Shown here: in pieces, positions 1 through 8,972 of the stretch
Numbering within the stretch: position 1 is the stretch's first letter
Layout: each line of letters starts with the position of its first letter
Source of the DNA: Constrictibacter sp. MBR-5
GTDB lineage: Bacteria > Pseudomonadota > Alphaproteobacteria > JAJUGE01
Reading direction: 5' to 3'
Length of the DNA: 64,000 bases
Assembly: GCF_040549485.1 (NCBI RefSeq)
Contig: NZ_JBEPTK010000005.1
Span: 310,001 to 374,000, forward strand
Notes under the pieces: generated by a model
Seen by the model: the letters and a program-made list of their open reading frames with translations, nothing else
Database searches by the model: none
What the model was told of the DNA's origin: nothing
Made by a program: the position numbers and the translations under genes

Positions 1-1668
1 TCCCGGATCGCCTTCGCCCGCTTCCATCTGGCGCAGCGCCGCCAGTGCGCCCTTCGCGAGCAGCCAGCCGCCGACGACGGTCCCGGTCAGGCGGAGATAG
101 TAGGACGCCCCGGCTGCGGCGGCGGCCATGTCGTCGCGCGCGATCTCGATCAGGGCTTCCGTCGCGCGTTCGAGCGTGCCGATCGCGGTGTCGAGGGCCA
201 GCCGTATCACCTCGATGTCGTCACCGCGTCCGGCGGCGAGGTCGGCATCGAGGCTCCGCATCTCCGCGATGAGGCTGCGCATCGCCTCGCCCCGGTCGCG
301 CATCAGCTTGCGGCCGAACAGGTCGAGCGCCTGGATGCCGTTGGTGCCTTCGTAGATCGGCGCGATCCGTGCGTCGCGATAATGCTGTGCCGCACCCGTC
401 TCCTCGATGAAGCCCATGCCGCCGTGGATCTGCACGCCGATCGAGGCGACCTCGACGCCGACATCGGTCGACCAAGCCTTGACCACCGGGATGAGAAGGT
501 CGACCCGTGCCTGGATGGCGCGGCGGCGATCCGCGTCGGGGTCGCGGCGCGCACCGTCCAGCCCGGCGGCGGCGTAGTAGGCGAGGGCCCGCACCGCTTC
601 CGTCTGCGCGCGCATCGTCATCAGCATGCGGCGAACGTCGGGATGGCGGATGATCGCGGCGGGGGCGTCGCCGCCCTTGCCCGAGGGGTCGCGCCCCTGG
701 GTCCGCTCGTGCGCGTAGGCGCGCGCCTGCTGCAGCGCCCGCTCGGCGATCGCGACGCCCTGCAGGCCCACGCCCAGCCGCGCATTGTTCATCATCGTGA
801 ACATGTACTCGATGCCGCGGCACTCTTCGCCGACCAGATAGCCGATTGCCCCGCCACCGTCGCCATAGGCCATGACGCAGGTTGGGCTCGCATGAATCCC
901 GAGCTTGTGTTCGATCGACGCGACACGCAGGTCGTTGCGCTCGCCGGGCGAGCCGTCGGGCTTCGGCAGGTATTTCGGCACGATGAAGAGCGAGATGCCC
1001 TTCACGCCGGGCGGTGCGTCCGGCGTGCGCGCCAGCACCATGTGGACAATGTTGTCCGTCAGATCGTGCTCGCCGTAGGTGATGTAGATCTTCTGGCCGG
1101 TGATCCGGTAGTGGTCGCCCTCCCGGACGGCGCGCGTGCGCAGCGCGCCGACGTCCGAACCCGCCTGCGGCTCGGTCAAGTTCATGGTGCCGGTCCATTC
1201 GCCGGAGATCATCTTCGGCAGATAGGTCGCCTTCTGCGCGTCGGAACCGTGCGCCGTCAGCAGGTCGACGGCCCCCTGGGTGAGCAGCGGGCAGAGCGAG
1301 AAGGACAGATTGGCCGACGACCACATCTCGTTCAGCGCCGTCGAGACCAGCCAAGGCAGGCCCTGGCCGCCGAAGCCGGGCTCGAACGGAACGCCGTTCC
1401 AGCCGCCCGCGACATAGGCGTCATACGCTTCCTTGAACCCGCTCGGGGTGCGGACGACGCCGTTCTCCAGGCGCGCGCCGTCCTGGTCGCCCGAATGGTT
1501 GAGCGGACCGAGCACCTCGCCGGCCAGCTTGCCGGCCTCCGCAAGGGCCGCGTCCACGAGCTCCGGCGTCGCTTCCTCGCAGCCGGGCAGCGCGGCCACG
1601 GAATCCAGTCCCGCGATCTCGCGCAGCACGAAGCGCATCTCGTCGATGGGCGCGCGATAGTCGGACAT
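1..1668 (-). CDS. acyl-CoA dehydrogenase, DmdC-like (3' end beyond window)
   Basis: FAD-dependent alpha,beta-dehydrogenation of an acyl-CoA thioester in the cytoplasm. The 556 visible residues begin with the short YRAPIDEMRFVL extension that typifies the AcylCoA_DH_N subgroup, which includes 3-methylmercaptopropionyl-CoA dehydrogenase (DmdC). Then come the N-terminal helical, middle beta (TEPQAGSDVGAL) and C-terminal helical domains, and the start of the extra C-terminal helical domain. The predicted catalytic base is Glu440 in YEGTNGIQ. ATG at 1668 is the only start that keeps the family N-terminus. The gene runs off the left edge; relatives are about 595 residues, so perhaps 40 are missing. 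It is divergent from the PAS gene. Substrate is unknown; DmdC is a family label, not a proven activity. Confidence 0.9.
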   Translation of the reverse strand, partial: MSDYRAPIDEMRFVLREIAGLDSVAALPGCEEATPELVDAALAEAGKLAGEVLGPLNHSGDQDGARLENGVVRTPSGFKEAYDAYVAGGWNGVPFEPGFGGQGLPWLVSTALNEMWSSANLSFSLCPLLTQGAVDLLTAHGSDAQKATYLPKMISGEWTGTMNLTEPQAGSDVGALRTRAVREGDHYRITGQKIYITYGEHDLTDNIVHMVLARTPDAPPGVKGISLFIVPKYLPKPDGSPGERNDLRVASIEHKLGIHASPTCVMAYGDGGGAIGYLVGEECRGIEYMFTMMNNARLGVGLQGVAIAERALQQARAYAHERTQGRDPSGKGGDAPAAIIRHPDVRRMLMTMRAQTEAVRALAYYAAAGLDGARRDPDADRRRAIQARVDLLIPVVKAWSTDVGVEVASIGVQIHGGMGFIEETGAAQHYRDARIAPIYEGTNGIQALDLFGRKLMRDRGEAMRSLIAEMRSLDADLAAGRGDDIEVIRLALDTAIGTLERATEALIEIARDDMAAAAAGASYYLRLTGTVVGGWLLAKGALAALRQMEAGEGDPG

Positions 1669-1783
1669 GCCGTTCTTCTCCTGGCGAGCGTTTCCCCATC
1701 AAGTGCCGTGGCAGCCGCGCTTCGTCAACGTGATCACGCATGTGTGCGCTGGATCACACCCCTCGGCCCTTGGGCGGTGGATC

Positions 1784-2311
1784 ATGCTGGTGCAATATCT
1801 GTCGTTAATCATTGACAGATTTGCGTTCCCCGGGGGCGGGGTATTGGGGGAGGGGGTCACGAGCGGCACGTCTGCCGAGCTACCGCAGTGTATTGCGGAC
1901 GACAGGTTGCGGCGCCTGTACAACTATTGGGATGGGTTGCGCGGTGCGCGCATCTGCCCCTCCCGTCGGGAGGTGGACCCTCTCCAGCTTCAGTTCATTC
2001 TGGGAAATCTGTCACTCATAGACGTACTCGCCGACAGCGGTGACTTCCGCATCAGGCTTCATGGAACCGAGCTGGCACGCCGATCGGGCCGCGAGCTCAC
2101 GGGTCTTCTGCTGTCGGATCTGACATCGGAGGATTTCCGCGACCGTGCCGCGGTGCATTTCGCCCAGGTTGCGACGACCGCGGCGCCGCTCCACGTCCGG
2201 GACGAGCGGATCATCGACAAGCGACCAGTGATGTACGAGTGCGTCATGCTGCCGCTGTCGGAGAACGGGATGTCCGTCGATACGCTCCTGAACGGGATCA
2301 TCTACCTCTAG
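1784..2311 (+). CDS. single-domain PAS_5 (DUF1388-type) protein
   Basis: A 175-residue protein whose body matches the PAS_5 family: RLRRLYNYWDGLRG, then a VDPLQLQFILGNLSLIDV helix-strand segment and an IRLHGTELARRSGRELTG beta hairpin. Such proteins are stand-alone sensory PAS folds common in Rhodospirillales; ligand and partner are not known. No output domain is present. The start is uncertain: ATG at 1784 gives a 40-residue leader, while a TTG at 1843 behind a G-rich stretch would give the shorter leader seen in the related protein at 33327-33878. The 3' end overlaps the convergent acyltransferase gene by 4 bases. Confidence 0.65.
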   Translation: MLVQYLSLIIDRFAFPGGGVLGEGVTSGTSAELPQCIADDRLRRLYNYWDGLRGARICPSRREVDPLQLQFILGNLSLIDVLADSGDFRIRLHGTELARRSGRELTGLLLSDLTSEDFRDRAAVHFAQVATTAAPLHVRDERIIDKRPVMYECVMLPLSENGMSVDTLLNGIIYL

Positions 2312-2880
2312 CGCCGGTTCAGTCCGCCCCCGGGCGCCGGCGGATCGTTTGTCGGACTCACCGCCGCCGGGGACGTGGTGCGGATATGGTTCGGCACGAA
2401 GCGGCTCACGGGGACCTTCAGGTTGCGCACCCGCCCGTCCGCATAGACGCGCTTTCCGTAGAGCAGCCGCTTGCCCTGTCCCACGCGGCGCAGGTTCTCT
2501 ATGACGAAGCGATGCACCGCCCCGTCGTTCGCCGCCCACGCATTGATCAGGATGCAGTCGCCGGCATTGGAATCCTCCGCCTTCAGCGGATGCGTCCCGG
2601 CCAGCCAGCGGTCTGCCTTGTCCTCGGTGGTCACCGCCCAGCCCAGGAAGCCGACGATCGTGCCGCCGCGGACGACAAAGAAATAATGACCTCGATTGAC
2701 CTGGCCGGTCAGGATCCGCGACCAGTGACCGAACGACAGCCGCGCGAACGCCGGCTTCGTCATCAGGTAGCTGACCGTCCGGCCGAGGGCCCTGTAGCGG
2801 TCGCGATCCTGGATGGCGCTGAGTGCCGTGGAGGATGCCGGATCGGCCGTGGCGGTCGGCGTTTCGGGCCGCATCGGCAT
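2308..2880 (-). CDS. HlyC/CyaC-like (RTX-toxin acyltransferase fold) protein
   Basis: A 190-residue protein resembling toxin-activating lysine acyltransferases (HlyC, CyaC), which move fatty acyl groups from acyl-ACP to protoxin lysines. A gap-free match runs from LGRTVSYLMTKPAF (residues 32-45) through GHYFF (64-68) and GFLGWA (77-82) to the AGDC...AW segment (106-115). The HlyC catalytic His falls on Phe45 and the catalytic Asp region on Ala114, so both key residues appear replaced. No RTX toxin or type I secretion gene is in view. The start overlaps the stop of the upstream GNAT gene (TGATG), so the two are probably translated together. Family assignment is by recalled alignment; substrate unknown. 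Confidence 0.6.
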   Translation of the reverse strand: MPMRPETPTATADPASSTALSAIQDRDRYRALGRTVSYLMTKPAFARLSFGHWSRILTGQVNRGHYFFVVRGGTIVGFLGWAVTTEDKADRWLAGTHPLKAEDSNAGDCILINAWAANDGAVHRFVIENLRRVGQGKRLLYGKRVYADGRVRNLKVPVSRFVPNHIRTTSPAAVSPTNDPPAPGGGLNRR

Positions 2881-3434
2881 CAGCCTCGCGCCGCTTCGGC
2901 GCCGGCAGCAAAAGGCGAAGGCGCGGGTGCCGGCCGGTAGCGGGCGAGCAGGGTGATCGGCGCGCCGCCGTAGTCGACTTCGCCCTCGGCGACGAATCCA
3001 GCCCGTTCCAGCACCCGCCGCGATGCCGGGTTAGCGGGCCGCACCAGGCCCACGACGCGCGTCGCCTCCAGCGGCCCGAAGGCGACGGCGACCGCTTCGT
3101 TCACGAACGCTGTCGCATAGTCTCGCCGCCAGCTGTGCGGGAACAGGTGGTAGGAGATGTTCAGGCCTTCGTATCCGGTCCTGCGGGTGAGGCCGCCGAA
3201 ACCGATCGTTCGTCCGTCCGCGGCGATCGTCCAGGTGCCGAACCGGTGCTCCCGCCAATGATCGAGCGCCCGATCGAGCCGCGCGCGACTGACGTCCGGC
3301 GGATCCACGGCGGGCTGCGGCCGGTGCGCCACCGTCTCCGGCAGCGCGAACAGCGCGGTCAGGTCCGACAGGTCGTCCGGCCGGATCGGGCGCAGGTGGA
3401 GCCGCTCCGTGGTCCGGCTGGCGACGTCGCTCAT
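2880..3434 (-). CDS. GNAT family N-acetyltransferase (RimJ/RimL type)
   Basis: A 184-residue acetyl-CoA-dependent acetyltransferase. The opening TTERLHLRPIRPDDL is the first beta strand of RimJ/RimL-like proteins, FGGLTRRTGYEGLNISYHL is the central strand pair, and NPASRRVLERAGFVAEGEV is the C-terminal motif for residues after the acetyl-CoA site. The substrate may be a small amine or protein N-terminus; nothing in the sequence decides. The stop codon overlaps the start of the HlyC-like gene, forming a two-gene acyltransferase unit. The start ATG at 3434 is 61 bases downstream of the FAD dehydrogenase stop, on the same strand. Confidence 0.85.
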   Translation of the reverse strand: MSDVASRTTERLHLRPIRPDDLSDLTALFALPETVAHRPQPAVDPPDVSRARLDRALDHWREHRFGTWTIAADGRTIGFGGLTRRTGYEGLNISYHLFPHSWRRDYATAFVNEAVAVAFGPLEATRVVGLVRPANPASRRVLERAGFVAEGEVDYGGAPITLLARYRPAPAPSPFAAGAEAARG

Positions 3435-3495
3435 CGCAGGTTACCGCCGCGGCCCGGTCGCCCATGCCCCTGCCGTAGGCGGCTCCGCGGGGGCA

Positions 3496-4938
3496 TCAAT
3501 GCTCCGCGTCCGGCACCACCTTGCCTGGGTTCATGATGTCGTTGGGGTCGAACGCGTCCTTGATCCGCCGCATCAGGTCGAGCGCCACCGGGCTCTTGTA
3601 GTGCGCCAGTTCGCCCCTCTTCAGGCGGCCGATGCCGTGTTCGGCGCTGATGCTGCCGCCCATCGCGACGACGATGTCGTGCACCGCCTCGTTCAACTCG
3701 TACCAGCGTGCCAGATAGGCCTGCTTGTCCGCGCCCACCGGCTGGGTGACGTTGTAGTGGATGTTGCCGTCGCCGATGTGGCCGAAGGGGCAGGGGCGGG
3801 CGCCGGGGATGGTCTTCTCGACTGCCTTGCCCGCTTCCTCGATGAAGGCGGCGATGCGCGACACGGGCACGGACACGTCGTGCTTGATGCTGCCGCCCTC
3901 GGGGATCTGGCCTTCGACCACCGCCTCGCGGATCCGCCACAGGTCCTTCACCTGCTGCTCGCTCTCGGCCAGCACCGCGTCGAGCACCAGCCCTTCCTCC
4001 ATCGCGGTCGCCAGCACCTCTTCCATGATCTCGCGCAGGCCGCTGTCGGCGCGGCCGGCGCCGGCGCGCATCAGCGCGTAGTGCTCGTAGCGCTGCTCGA
4101 ACGGGTCCCGCACGCCCGGGATGTGCTTGGCCGCGAGATCGATGCAGAAGCGCGCCATGTACTCGAAGGCGCTGACTTGGTCGCCCGTGCCGGACCGCAC
4201 GCGCGACAGCAGGTCGACGACGCCGGGCAGGGAGGAGACGGCGCACATCGCGGTCACCTCCTCCTTCGGGCGCGGGAACAGCTTCAGCACGGCGGCCGTC
4301 ACGATGCCCAGCGTGCCTTCGCCGCCGATGAACAGCTGCTTCAGGTCATAGCCGGTATTGTCCTTGCGCAGCCGGCGCAGCCCGTCCCAGATCCGACCGT
4401 CCGACAGCACCACTTCGACGCCCAGAACGAGGTCGCGCATGTTGCCGTAGCGCAGCGTGTTGATGCCGCCGGCGTTCGTCGCGATGTTGCCGCCGATCTG
4501 GCAGCTGCCCTCCGCCCCCAGGCTGAGCGGGAACAGGCGGTCGGCATCGGCCGCGGCCTGCTGGATGTTCTGCAGGATGCAGCCCGCCTCGACCGTGATC
4601 GTGTAGTCGAGCGTGTCGACCTCGCGCACCTTGTTCATGCGCGACAGGCTGAGGATGATCTCGCGGCCCTGCTCGAACGGGATGGAGCCGCCGCACAGGC
4701 TGGTGTTGCCGCCCTGCGGCACGATCGGCACCCCGGCCTCGGCGCAGAGCTTCACGACCTTCGCCACCTCTTCGGTCGATCCGGGCCGCACCAGCAGCGG
4801 GGAGGCGCCCTTGTAGAGGCCGCGCATCTCGACCAGGTGCGGCGCCATCTCGGCCGCGTCCGTGACGATGCCACGCTCGCCCACGACCGCGCGCAGGCCG
4901 GCGATCAGGCGGTCGGGAAGCGGTGCGGGAGCGTCCAT
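3496..4938 (-). CDS. FAD-binding 2-hydroxyacid dehydrogenase (GlcD/D2HGDH-like)
   Basis: A 480-residue flavoprotein of the GlcD/D-lactate/D-2-hydroxyglutarate dehydrogenase group, oxidising a D-2-hydroxyacid to the 2-oxoacid. The FAD_binding_4 domain carries VPQGGNTSLCGG (about 90-101) and IGGNIATNAGGINTLRYG. The FAD-oxidase C-terminal domain ends with SAEHGIGRLKRGEL and DPNDIMNPGKV, hallmarks of the family. Length is normal. ATG 4938 was chosen because the fold begins soon after it; the long upstream open frame reads through a divergent promoter region. A binding protein gene diverges at 5120. The exact hydroxyacid cannot be told from sequence. Confidence 0.9.
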   Translation of the reverse strand: MDAPAPLPDRLIAGLRAVVGERGIVTDAAEMAPHLVEMRGLYKGASPLLVRPGSTEEVAKVVKLCAEAGVPIVPQGGNTSLCGGSIPFEQGREIILSLSRMNKVREVDTLDYTITVEAGCILQNIQQAAADADRLFPLSLGAEGSCQIGGNIATNAGGINTLRYGNMRDLVLGVEVVLSDGRIWDGLRRLRKDNTGYDLKQLFIGGEGTLGIVTAAVLKLFPRPKEEVTAMCAVSSLPGVVDLLSRVRSGTGDQVSAFEYMARFCIDLAAKHIPGVRDPFEQRYEHYALMRAGAGRADSGLREIMEEVLATAMEEGLVLDAVLAESEQQVKDLWRIREAVVEGQIPEGGSIKHDVSVPVSRIAAFIEEAGKAVEKTIPGARPCPFGHIGDGNIHYNVTQPVGADKQAYLARWYELNEAVHDIVVAMGGSISAEHGIGRLKRGELAHYKSPVALDLMRRIKDAFDPNDIMNPGKVVPDAEH

Positions 4939-5119
4939 GCGCGTGCGCTTTCTGGCTGGAATGATCCATTTTCCTGCCTGCGCATGTAACGCGTTGCCGT
5001 TCGCGCGGCAAGCAGTCGGCGGGAGCCGCCGCCGCCGCCGGGCCTCCCGCCGGGTTGACTTGTACGGACATAGTGCGGACCCTGCCGGAACAAGCAACAG
5101 AACAATCCGGGAGGGATGG

Positions 5120-6727
5120 ATGATGCGCACTCTTAATGGGATGGCGTGCCTGATGGGGGCCGTCGCCGCCGCGGTCTGCATGGCTGGGGCGCCCGCACTG
5201 GCACAGCAGGCGGGAGGCACGCTGAGGGCGCAGCTCTTCGGCAATCCGCCGTCGCTCTCGATCCACGAGGAATCGACGGTCGCGACGATCTTCCCGATGA
5301 TGCCGGTGATGTCGAACCTGGTCGTCTACGACCAGCACGAGCCGCAGAACAGCCTGGAGACGATCCGCCCCGACCTCGCCGAGAGCTGGTCCTGGAACGA
5401 CGACAACACCGCCGTCACCTTCAAGCTGCGGCAGGGGGTGAAATGGCACGACGGCGCGCCGTTCACCGCCGCGGACGTCAAGTGCACGTGGGACATGCTC
5501 CAGGGCAAGTCGGAGGCCCGCAAGCTTCGCCGCAACCCGCGCGAGATCTGGTACCACAATCTGAAGGAGGTGAAGGTCGAGGACGACTTCACGGTCACCT
5601 TCGAACTGGGCCGCCCGCAGCCGGCGTTCCTGGCGCTGCTCGCCTCGGGCCAGTCGCCGGTCTACGCATGCCACGTCCCGCCCGCCGACATGCGCACCAA
5701 GCCCATCGGCACCGGCCCGTTCAAACTGGTCACGTACCGGCAGAACGAACGGCTCGTGCTGGAGAAGAATCCCGACTACTTCAAGAAGGGCCTGCCCTAC
5801 CTCGACGGCATCGCCTACCAGATCATCTCCAGCCGTTCGACACGCCACCTCGCGTTCATCGCGGGCGAGCACGACATCACGTTTCCGACGGACGTGACGG
5901 TGCCGACGCTGAAGGACCTGAAGGCGCAGGCGCCGAACGCGCAATGCACCCAGCGCCTGAACAACAACGCGTCCAACATCCTGGTTAACCAGGAAGCGCC
6001 GCCCTTCGACAATCCCGACCTGCGGCGCGCCCTGGCGCTTACGCTCGACCGCGACGCCTTCAACGAGATCATCAACGAAGGGCAGGGCGGCATCGGCGGT
6101 GCCATGCTGCCGCCGCCGTCCGGCCAGTGGGGCCTGCCCGACGAGATCCTGAAGCAGATTCCCGGCTATGGCGGCGACGTCGAGAAGAATCGCGACGACG
6201 CCCGGGCGATCATGGAGAAGCTCGGCTACACCGAGAACAGCCCGCTGAAGATCAAGGTCATAACCCGCAACATCGCGAGCTATCGCGACCCCGCGGTGAT
6301 CTTCATCGACCAGTTGTCGAAGATCAACATTCAGGCCGAACTCGAGATCATCGATTCTGCCGTCTACTACAGCACGATCACCGCCAAGCGATTCACGGTC
6401 GCGATGAACATGACCGGCTCGGCGGTCGACGATCCGGACCAGCATTTCTACGAGAACTATGCCTGCAACTCGATCCGCAACTACAACGGCTACTGCAACA
6501 AGGAACTCGAGACGCTGTTCGACAGGCAGTCGATGGAGCCGGACCAGCAGAAGCGGCGTGAGATCGTCTGGCAGATCGACCGCAAGCTCCAGGAGGAGGT
6601 CGCCCGCCCGACGCTCTACCACCCCGTCGGCATCGGTTGCTGGCACCCGCAGGTGCAGAACTACACGGTCCAGATCAACAGCATCTACAACGGCTGGCGG
6701 TTCGAAGACCTCTGGCTGAAGCGGTAG
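5120..6727 (+). CDS. ABC transporter substrate-binding protein, family 5 (peptide/nickel type)
   Basis: A 535-residue periplasmic binding protein of the DppA/OppA class. A Sec signal peptide spans about residues 1-29, ending in APALA-QQ. The SBP_bac_5 body shows the LRQGVKWHDGAPFTAADVK and GTGPFKL motifs and ends with a NGWRFEDLWLKR tail. ATG 5120 has a GGGAGG ribosome site six bases upstream; a second ATG follows at once. No permease or ATPase gene lies beside it, so it must work with components elsewhere. The adjacent convergent gene is a TRAP permease, a different transport class. Ligand unknown (peptide, opine or similar). Confidence 0.88.
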   Translation: MMRTLNGMACLMGAVAAAVCMAGAPALAQQAGGTLRAQLFGNPPSLSIHEESTVATIFPMMPVMSNLVVYDQHEPQNSLETIRPDLAESWSWNDDNTAVTFKLRQGVKWHDGAPFTAADVKCTWDMLQGKSEARKLRRNPREIWYHNLKEVKVEDDFTVTFELGRPQPAFLALLASGQSPVYACHVPPADMRTKPIGTGPFKLVTYRQNERLVLEKNPDYFKKGLPYLDGIAYQIISSRSTRHLAFIAGEHDITFPTDVTVPTLKDLKAQAPNAQCTQRLNNNASNILVNQEAPPFDNPDLRRALALTLDRDAFNEIINEGQGGIGGAMLPPPSGQWGLPDEILKQIPGYGGDVEKNRDDARAIMEKLGYTENSPLKIKVITRNIASYRDPAVIFIDQLSKINIQAELEIIDSAVYYSTITAKRFTVAMNMTGSAVDDPDQHFYENYACNSIRNYNGYCNKELETLFDRQSMEPDQQKRREIVWQIDRKLQEEVARPTLYHPVGIGCWHPQVQNYTVQINSIYNGWRFEDLWLKR

Positions 6728-6734
6728 GACCACC

Positions 6735-6765
6735 GTCGCGCGGAGCCTGGCGGCCTCCGCGCGAC
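6735..6765. terminator. bidirectional hairpin terminator
   Basis: A perfect 11-bp inverted repeat (GTCGCGCGGAG at 6735-6745 and its complement at 6755-6765) around a 9-base loop sits in the 50-bp gap between two convergent genes. No long T-run follows on either strand, so factor dependence is possible. Confidence 0.6.
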
Positions 6766-6777
6766 AGGGCCGTCAGG

Positions 6778-8745
6778 TCACGCGGTGCCCAGGCGCCCGT
6801 CCCGCCGTCGGCGCGCCAGCAGCGCCCAGGCATAGACGCCGGCCAGCAGCACGGCGCCGACCGCGTCGGTCTCCCAGCCCGGATCGAGGAGGCCGAAGGC
6901 ACCGACGAAGAGTGCCGCCCGCGACACGATGCCGATCCGGCCGACGCCGTAGAGCCAGCCCTCGGTCGACGACGCCAGCAGCCAGACCGCGATGACGGCG
7001 GTGGTCACGTCGTGGACGATGGCGCCGGGCTCGCCGATCAGGATCAGCGTCGGGTTCAGCACGAACAGGAAGGGCAGGAAGAAATTGATCAGGCCCAGCC
7101 GCATCGACTGCATGCCCGTCGTGAATGGGTTCGACTTCGCGATGCTCGCCGCGGCGATGGCGGCCAGCGCCACCGGCGGCGTGATGAAGCTGATCAGGCC
7201 CCAGTAGAGGATGAACAGGTGGCTGGCGATGGCGTTCAGGCCGCCGTCGATCAGTGCCGGACCCAGCACGATGGCCAGGAAGATGTAGCAGGCGCTGGAG
7301 GTCATCCCCATGCCGAGCACGAAGCTGGTAATGGCGCCGAAGATCAGCAGCAGGTGCACGTTGCCGCCGGCGAACTGCAGCAGTTCGCGGGAGAAGGCGC
7401 CGCCCACGCCGGTATAGGACAGCGAGCCGACGATGAAGCCGACGCCCGCCAGGATGGCGACGATGTTCACGACGTTGCGCGTCGTGTCGAGCAGCAGTTC
7501 CCGTGCCGCCGCGATGTTGAACCGGTTCTTCCGCCGCAGCGATGCCGTCAGGACCAGTGCCACGGTGGCGATGTAGGGTGCCACCGCCTCGGCGCGCAGT
7601 TCGAGCAGCAGGTAGGTCAGCAGCGCGATCGAGAAGAGATAGTACCAGCCCTCCTTCACGACCGGGCCGATGCGCGGGATCTCGCTCGCCGGCTGACCCT
7701 TCAGGCCGTGCACCGCGGCGTAGTGATCGGCCTGAAGGATGAGCGCCAGATAGTAGAGCAGGGCGGGGACCAGAGCGGCGAGCATGATCGTGCTGTAGGG
7801 CACGTTCAGGAACTCGGCCATGATGAAGGCGACCGCGCCCATCACCGGCGGCATCAGCGCGCCGCCGGTCGAAGCGCACGCCTCCACCGCGCCTGCATAG
7901 CTCGCCGGATAGCCGATCCGCTTCATCGTCGGGATGGTGATCTGGCCGGTCGTGACGACGTTAGAGATGACGCTGCCGGAGAGCGAGCCGAAGAAGCCGC
8001 TCGACAGCACGGCGACTTTCGCCGGGCCGCCGCGCGATCGGCCCATCAGCGCCATGGCGAGCGACATGAAGAACTCGCCGCCGCCGGTAACGACGAGGGC
8101 CGAGCCGAACAGCAGGAAGCCGACCAGCAGGTTGGCGACCGTGCGCATCGGCACGCCGATGATGCTCTCGACGCCCATGACGTGCGAGCGGACCGTCTCC
8201 TCCACCGACATCGCCGGGCCCCAGAGGAAGCCGGGCATGACGTCGGCGAACAGCGGATATGTCATGAACAGGGCGCAGAGCCCGAACAGGACGATGCCGC
8301 CAGCCCGGCGCAGCGCCTCCAGGGCGAGCAGGCAGACGGCGCCCGCCAGGATCGTCGCGTCGTCGGGGGCGTTGATGTCCCAGCCCTCGGCGACGATCCG
8401 GCCGCCATGCCAGGCGAGCCATAGTGCGGTCCCGGCCGTCGCGGCGAACAGCAGCCAGTCGTACCACGGCACGTGCGTGGCATCGGCCTTGCGCGCCGGA
8501 TAGAGGATGAACGTCAGAGACAGGAACAGTGCCAGCAGGATGTAATAGAAGGACGTGTCGAGGATCAGGATCCCGAAGAGCTGCAGGTTGAACGTCTGGT
8601 TGACCGTCAGCAGCACGCCGCTGCCGCCGAGCACCAGCACGATCGCCAGTACGAAGCCCTTCACCCTGCCGGCGTCGGCCGGCCCGACCTCCGAGGCGCC
8701 GAGCACCTCGAGGACAGCCGAGGACGCGCCGCTTTGCTGCGTCAT
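6778..8745 (-). CDS. TRAP transporter fused permease (4TM/12TM, TAXI type)
   Basis: A 655-residue polytopic membrane protein in which the small (DctQ-like) and large (DctM-like) TRAP permeases are fused, as in TAXI-TRAP systems. About 17 hydrophobic segments can be seen; the DctM part includes SLSGSVISNVVTTGQITIP and ASTGGALMPPVMGAVAF, the conserved loops for ion and substrate passage. It would drive solute uptake with a sodium or proton gradient. TAXI systems need a periplasmic TAXI receptor, and none is nearby: the neighbour across the terminator is an ABC-type binding protein. ATG 8745 has GGGAG about ten bases upstream. Confidence 0.9.
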   Translation of the reverse strand: MTQQSGASSAVLEVLGASEVGPADAGRVKGFVLAIVLVLGGSGVLLTVNQTFNLQLFGILILDTSFYYILLALFLSLTFILYPARKADATHVPWYDWLLFAATAGTALWLAWHGGRIVAEGWDINAPDDATILAGAVCLLALEALRRAGGIVLFGLCALFMTYPLFADVMPGFLWGPAMSVEETVRSHVMGVESIIGVPMRTVANLLVGFLLFGSALVVTGGGEFFMSLAMALMGRSRGGPAKVAVLSSGFFGSLSGSVISNVVTTGQITIPTMKRIGYPASYAGAVEACASTGGALMPPVMGAVAFIMAEFLNVPYSTIMLAALVPALLYYLALILQADHYAAVHGLKGQPASEIPRIGPVVKEGWYYLFSIALLTYLLLELRAEAVAPYIATVALVLTASLRRKNRFNIAAARELLLDTTRNVVNIVAILAGVGFIVGSLSYTGVGGAFSRELLQFAGGNVHLLLIFGAITSFVLGMGMTSSACYIFLAIVLGPALIDGGLNAIASHLFILYWGLISFITPPVALAAIAAASIAKSNPFTTGMQSMRLGLINFFLPFLFVLNPTLILIGEPGAIVHDVTTAVIAVWLLASSTEGWLYGVGRIGIVSRAALFVGAFGLLDPGWETDAVGAVLLAGVYAWALLARRRRDGRLGTA

Positions 8746-8972
8746 CTGCGTTTCGCTCCCAATGAAATACGAAAGGCGGTCGCACGCGCCGGCCCGGAAC
8801 GGGCTCTTGGCGGCTGTATCTGCGCGCGACGGGCGGGTCGTGGCCCGCCTTCACTCCTCCGGAGGATGCCTATGTGCGGGAGCTAACGGCAAACCGGGTC
8901 GCCGATCAATCGGATTCACGCATCTCGCTCTGCCCGGGCGTGCGGCTGCCCGCGCGCCGTGGCCGCCGAACC

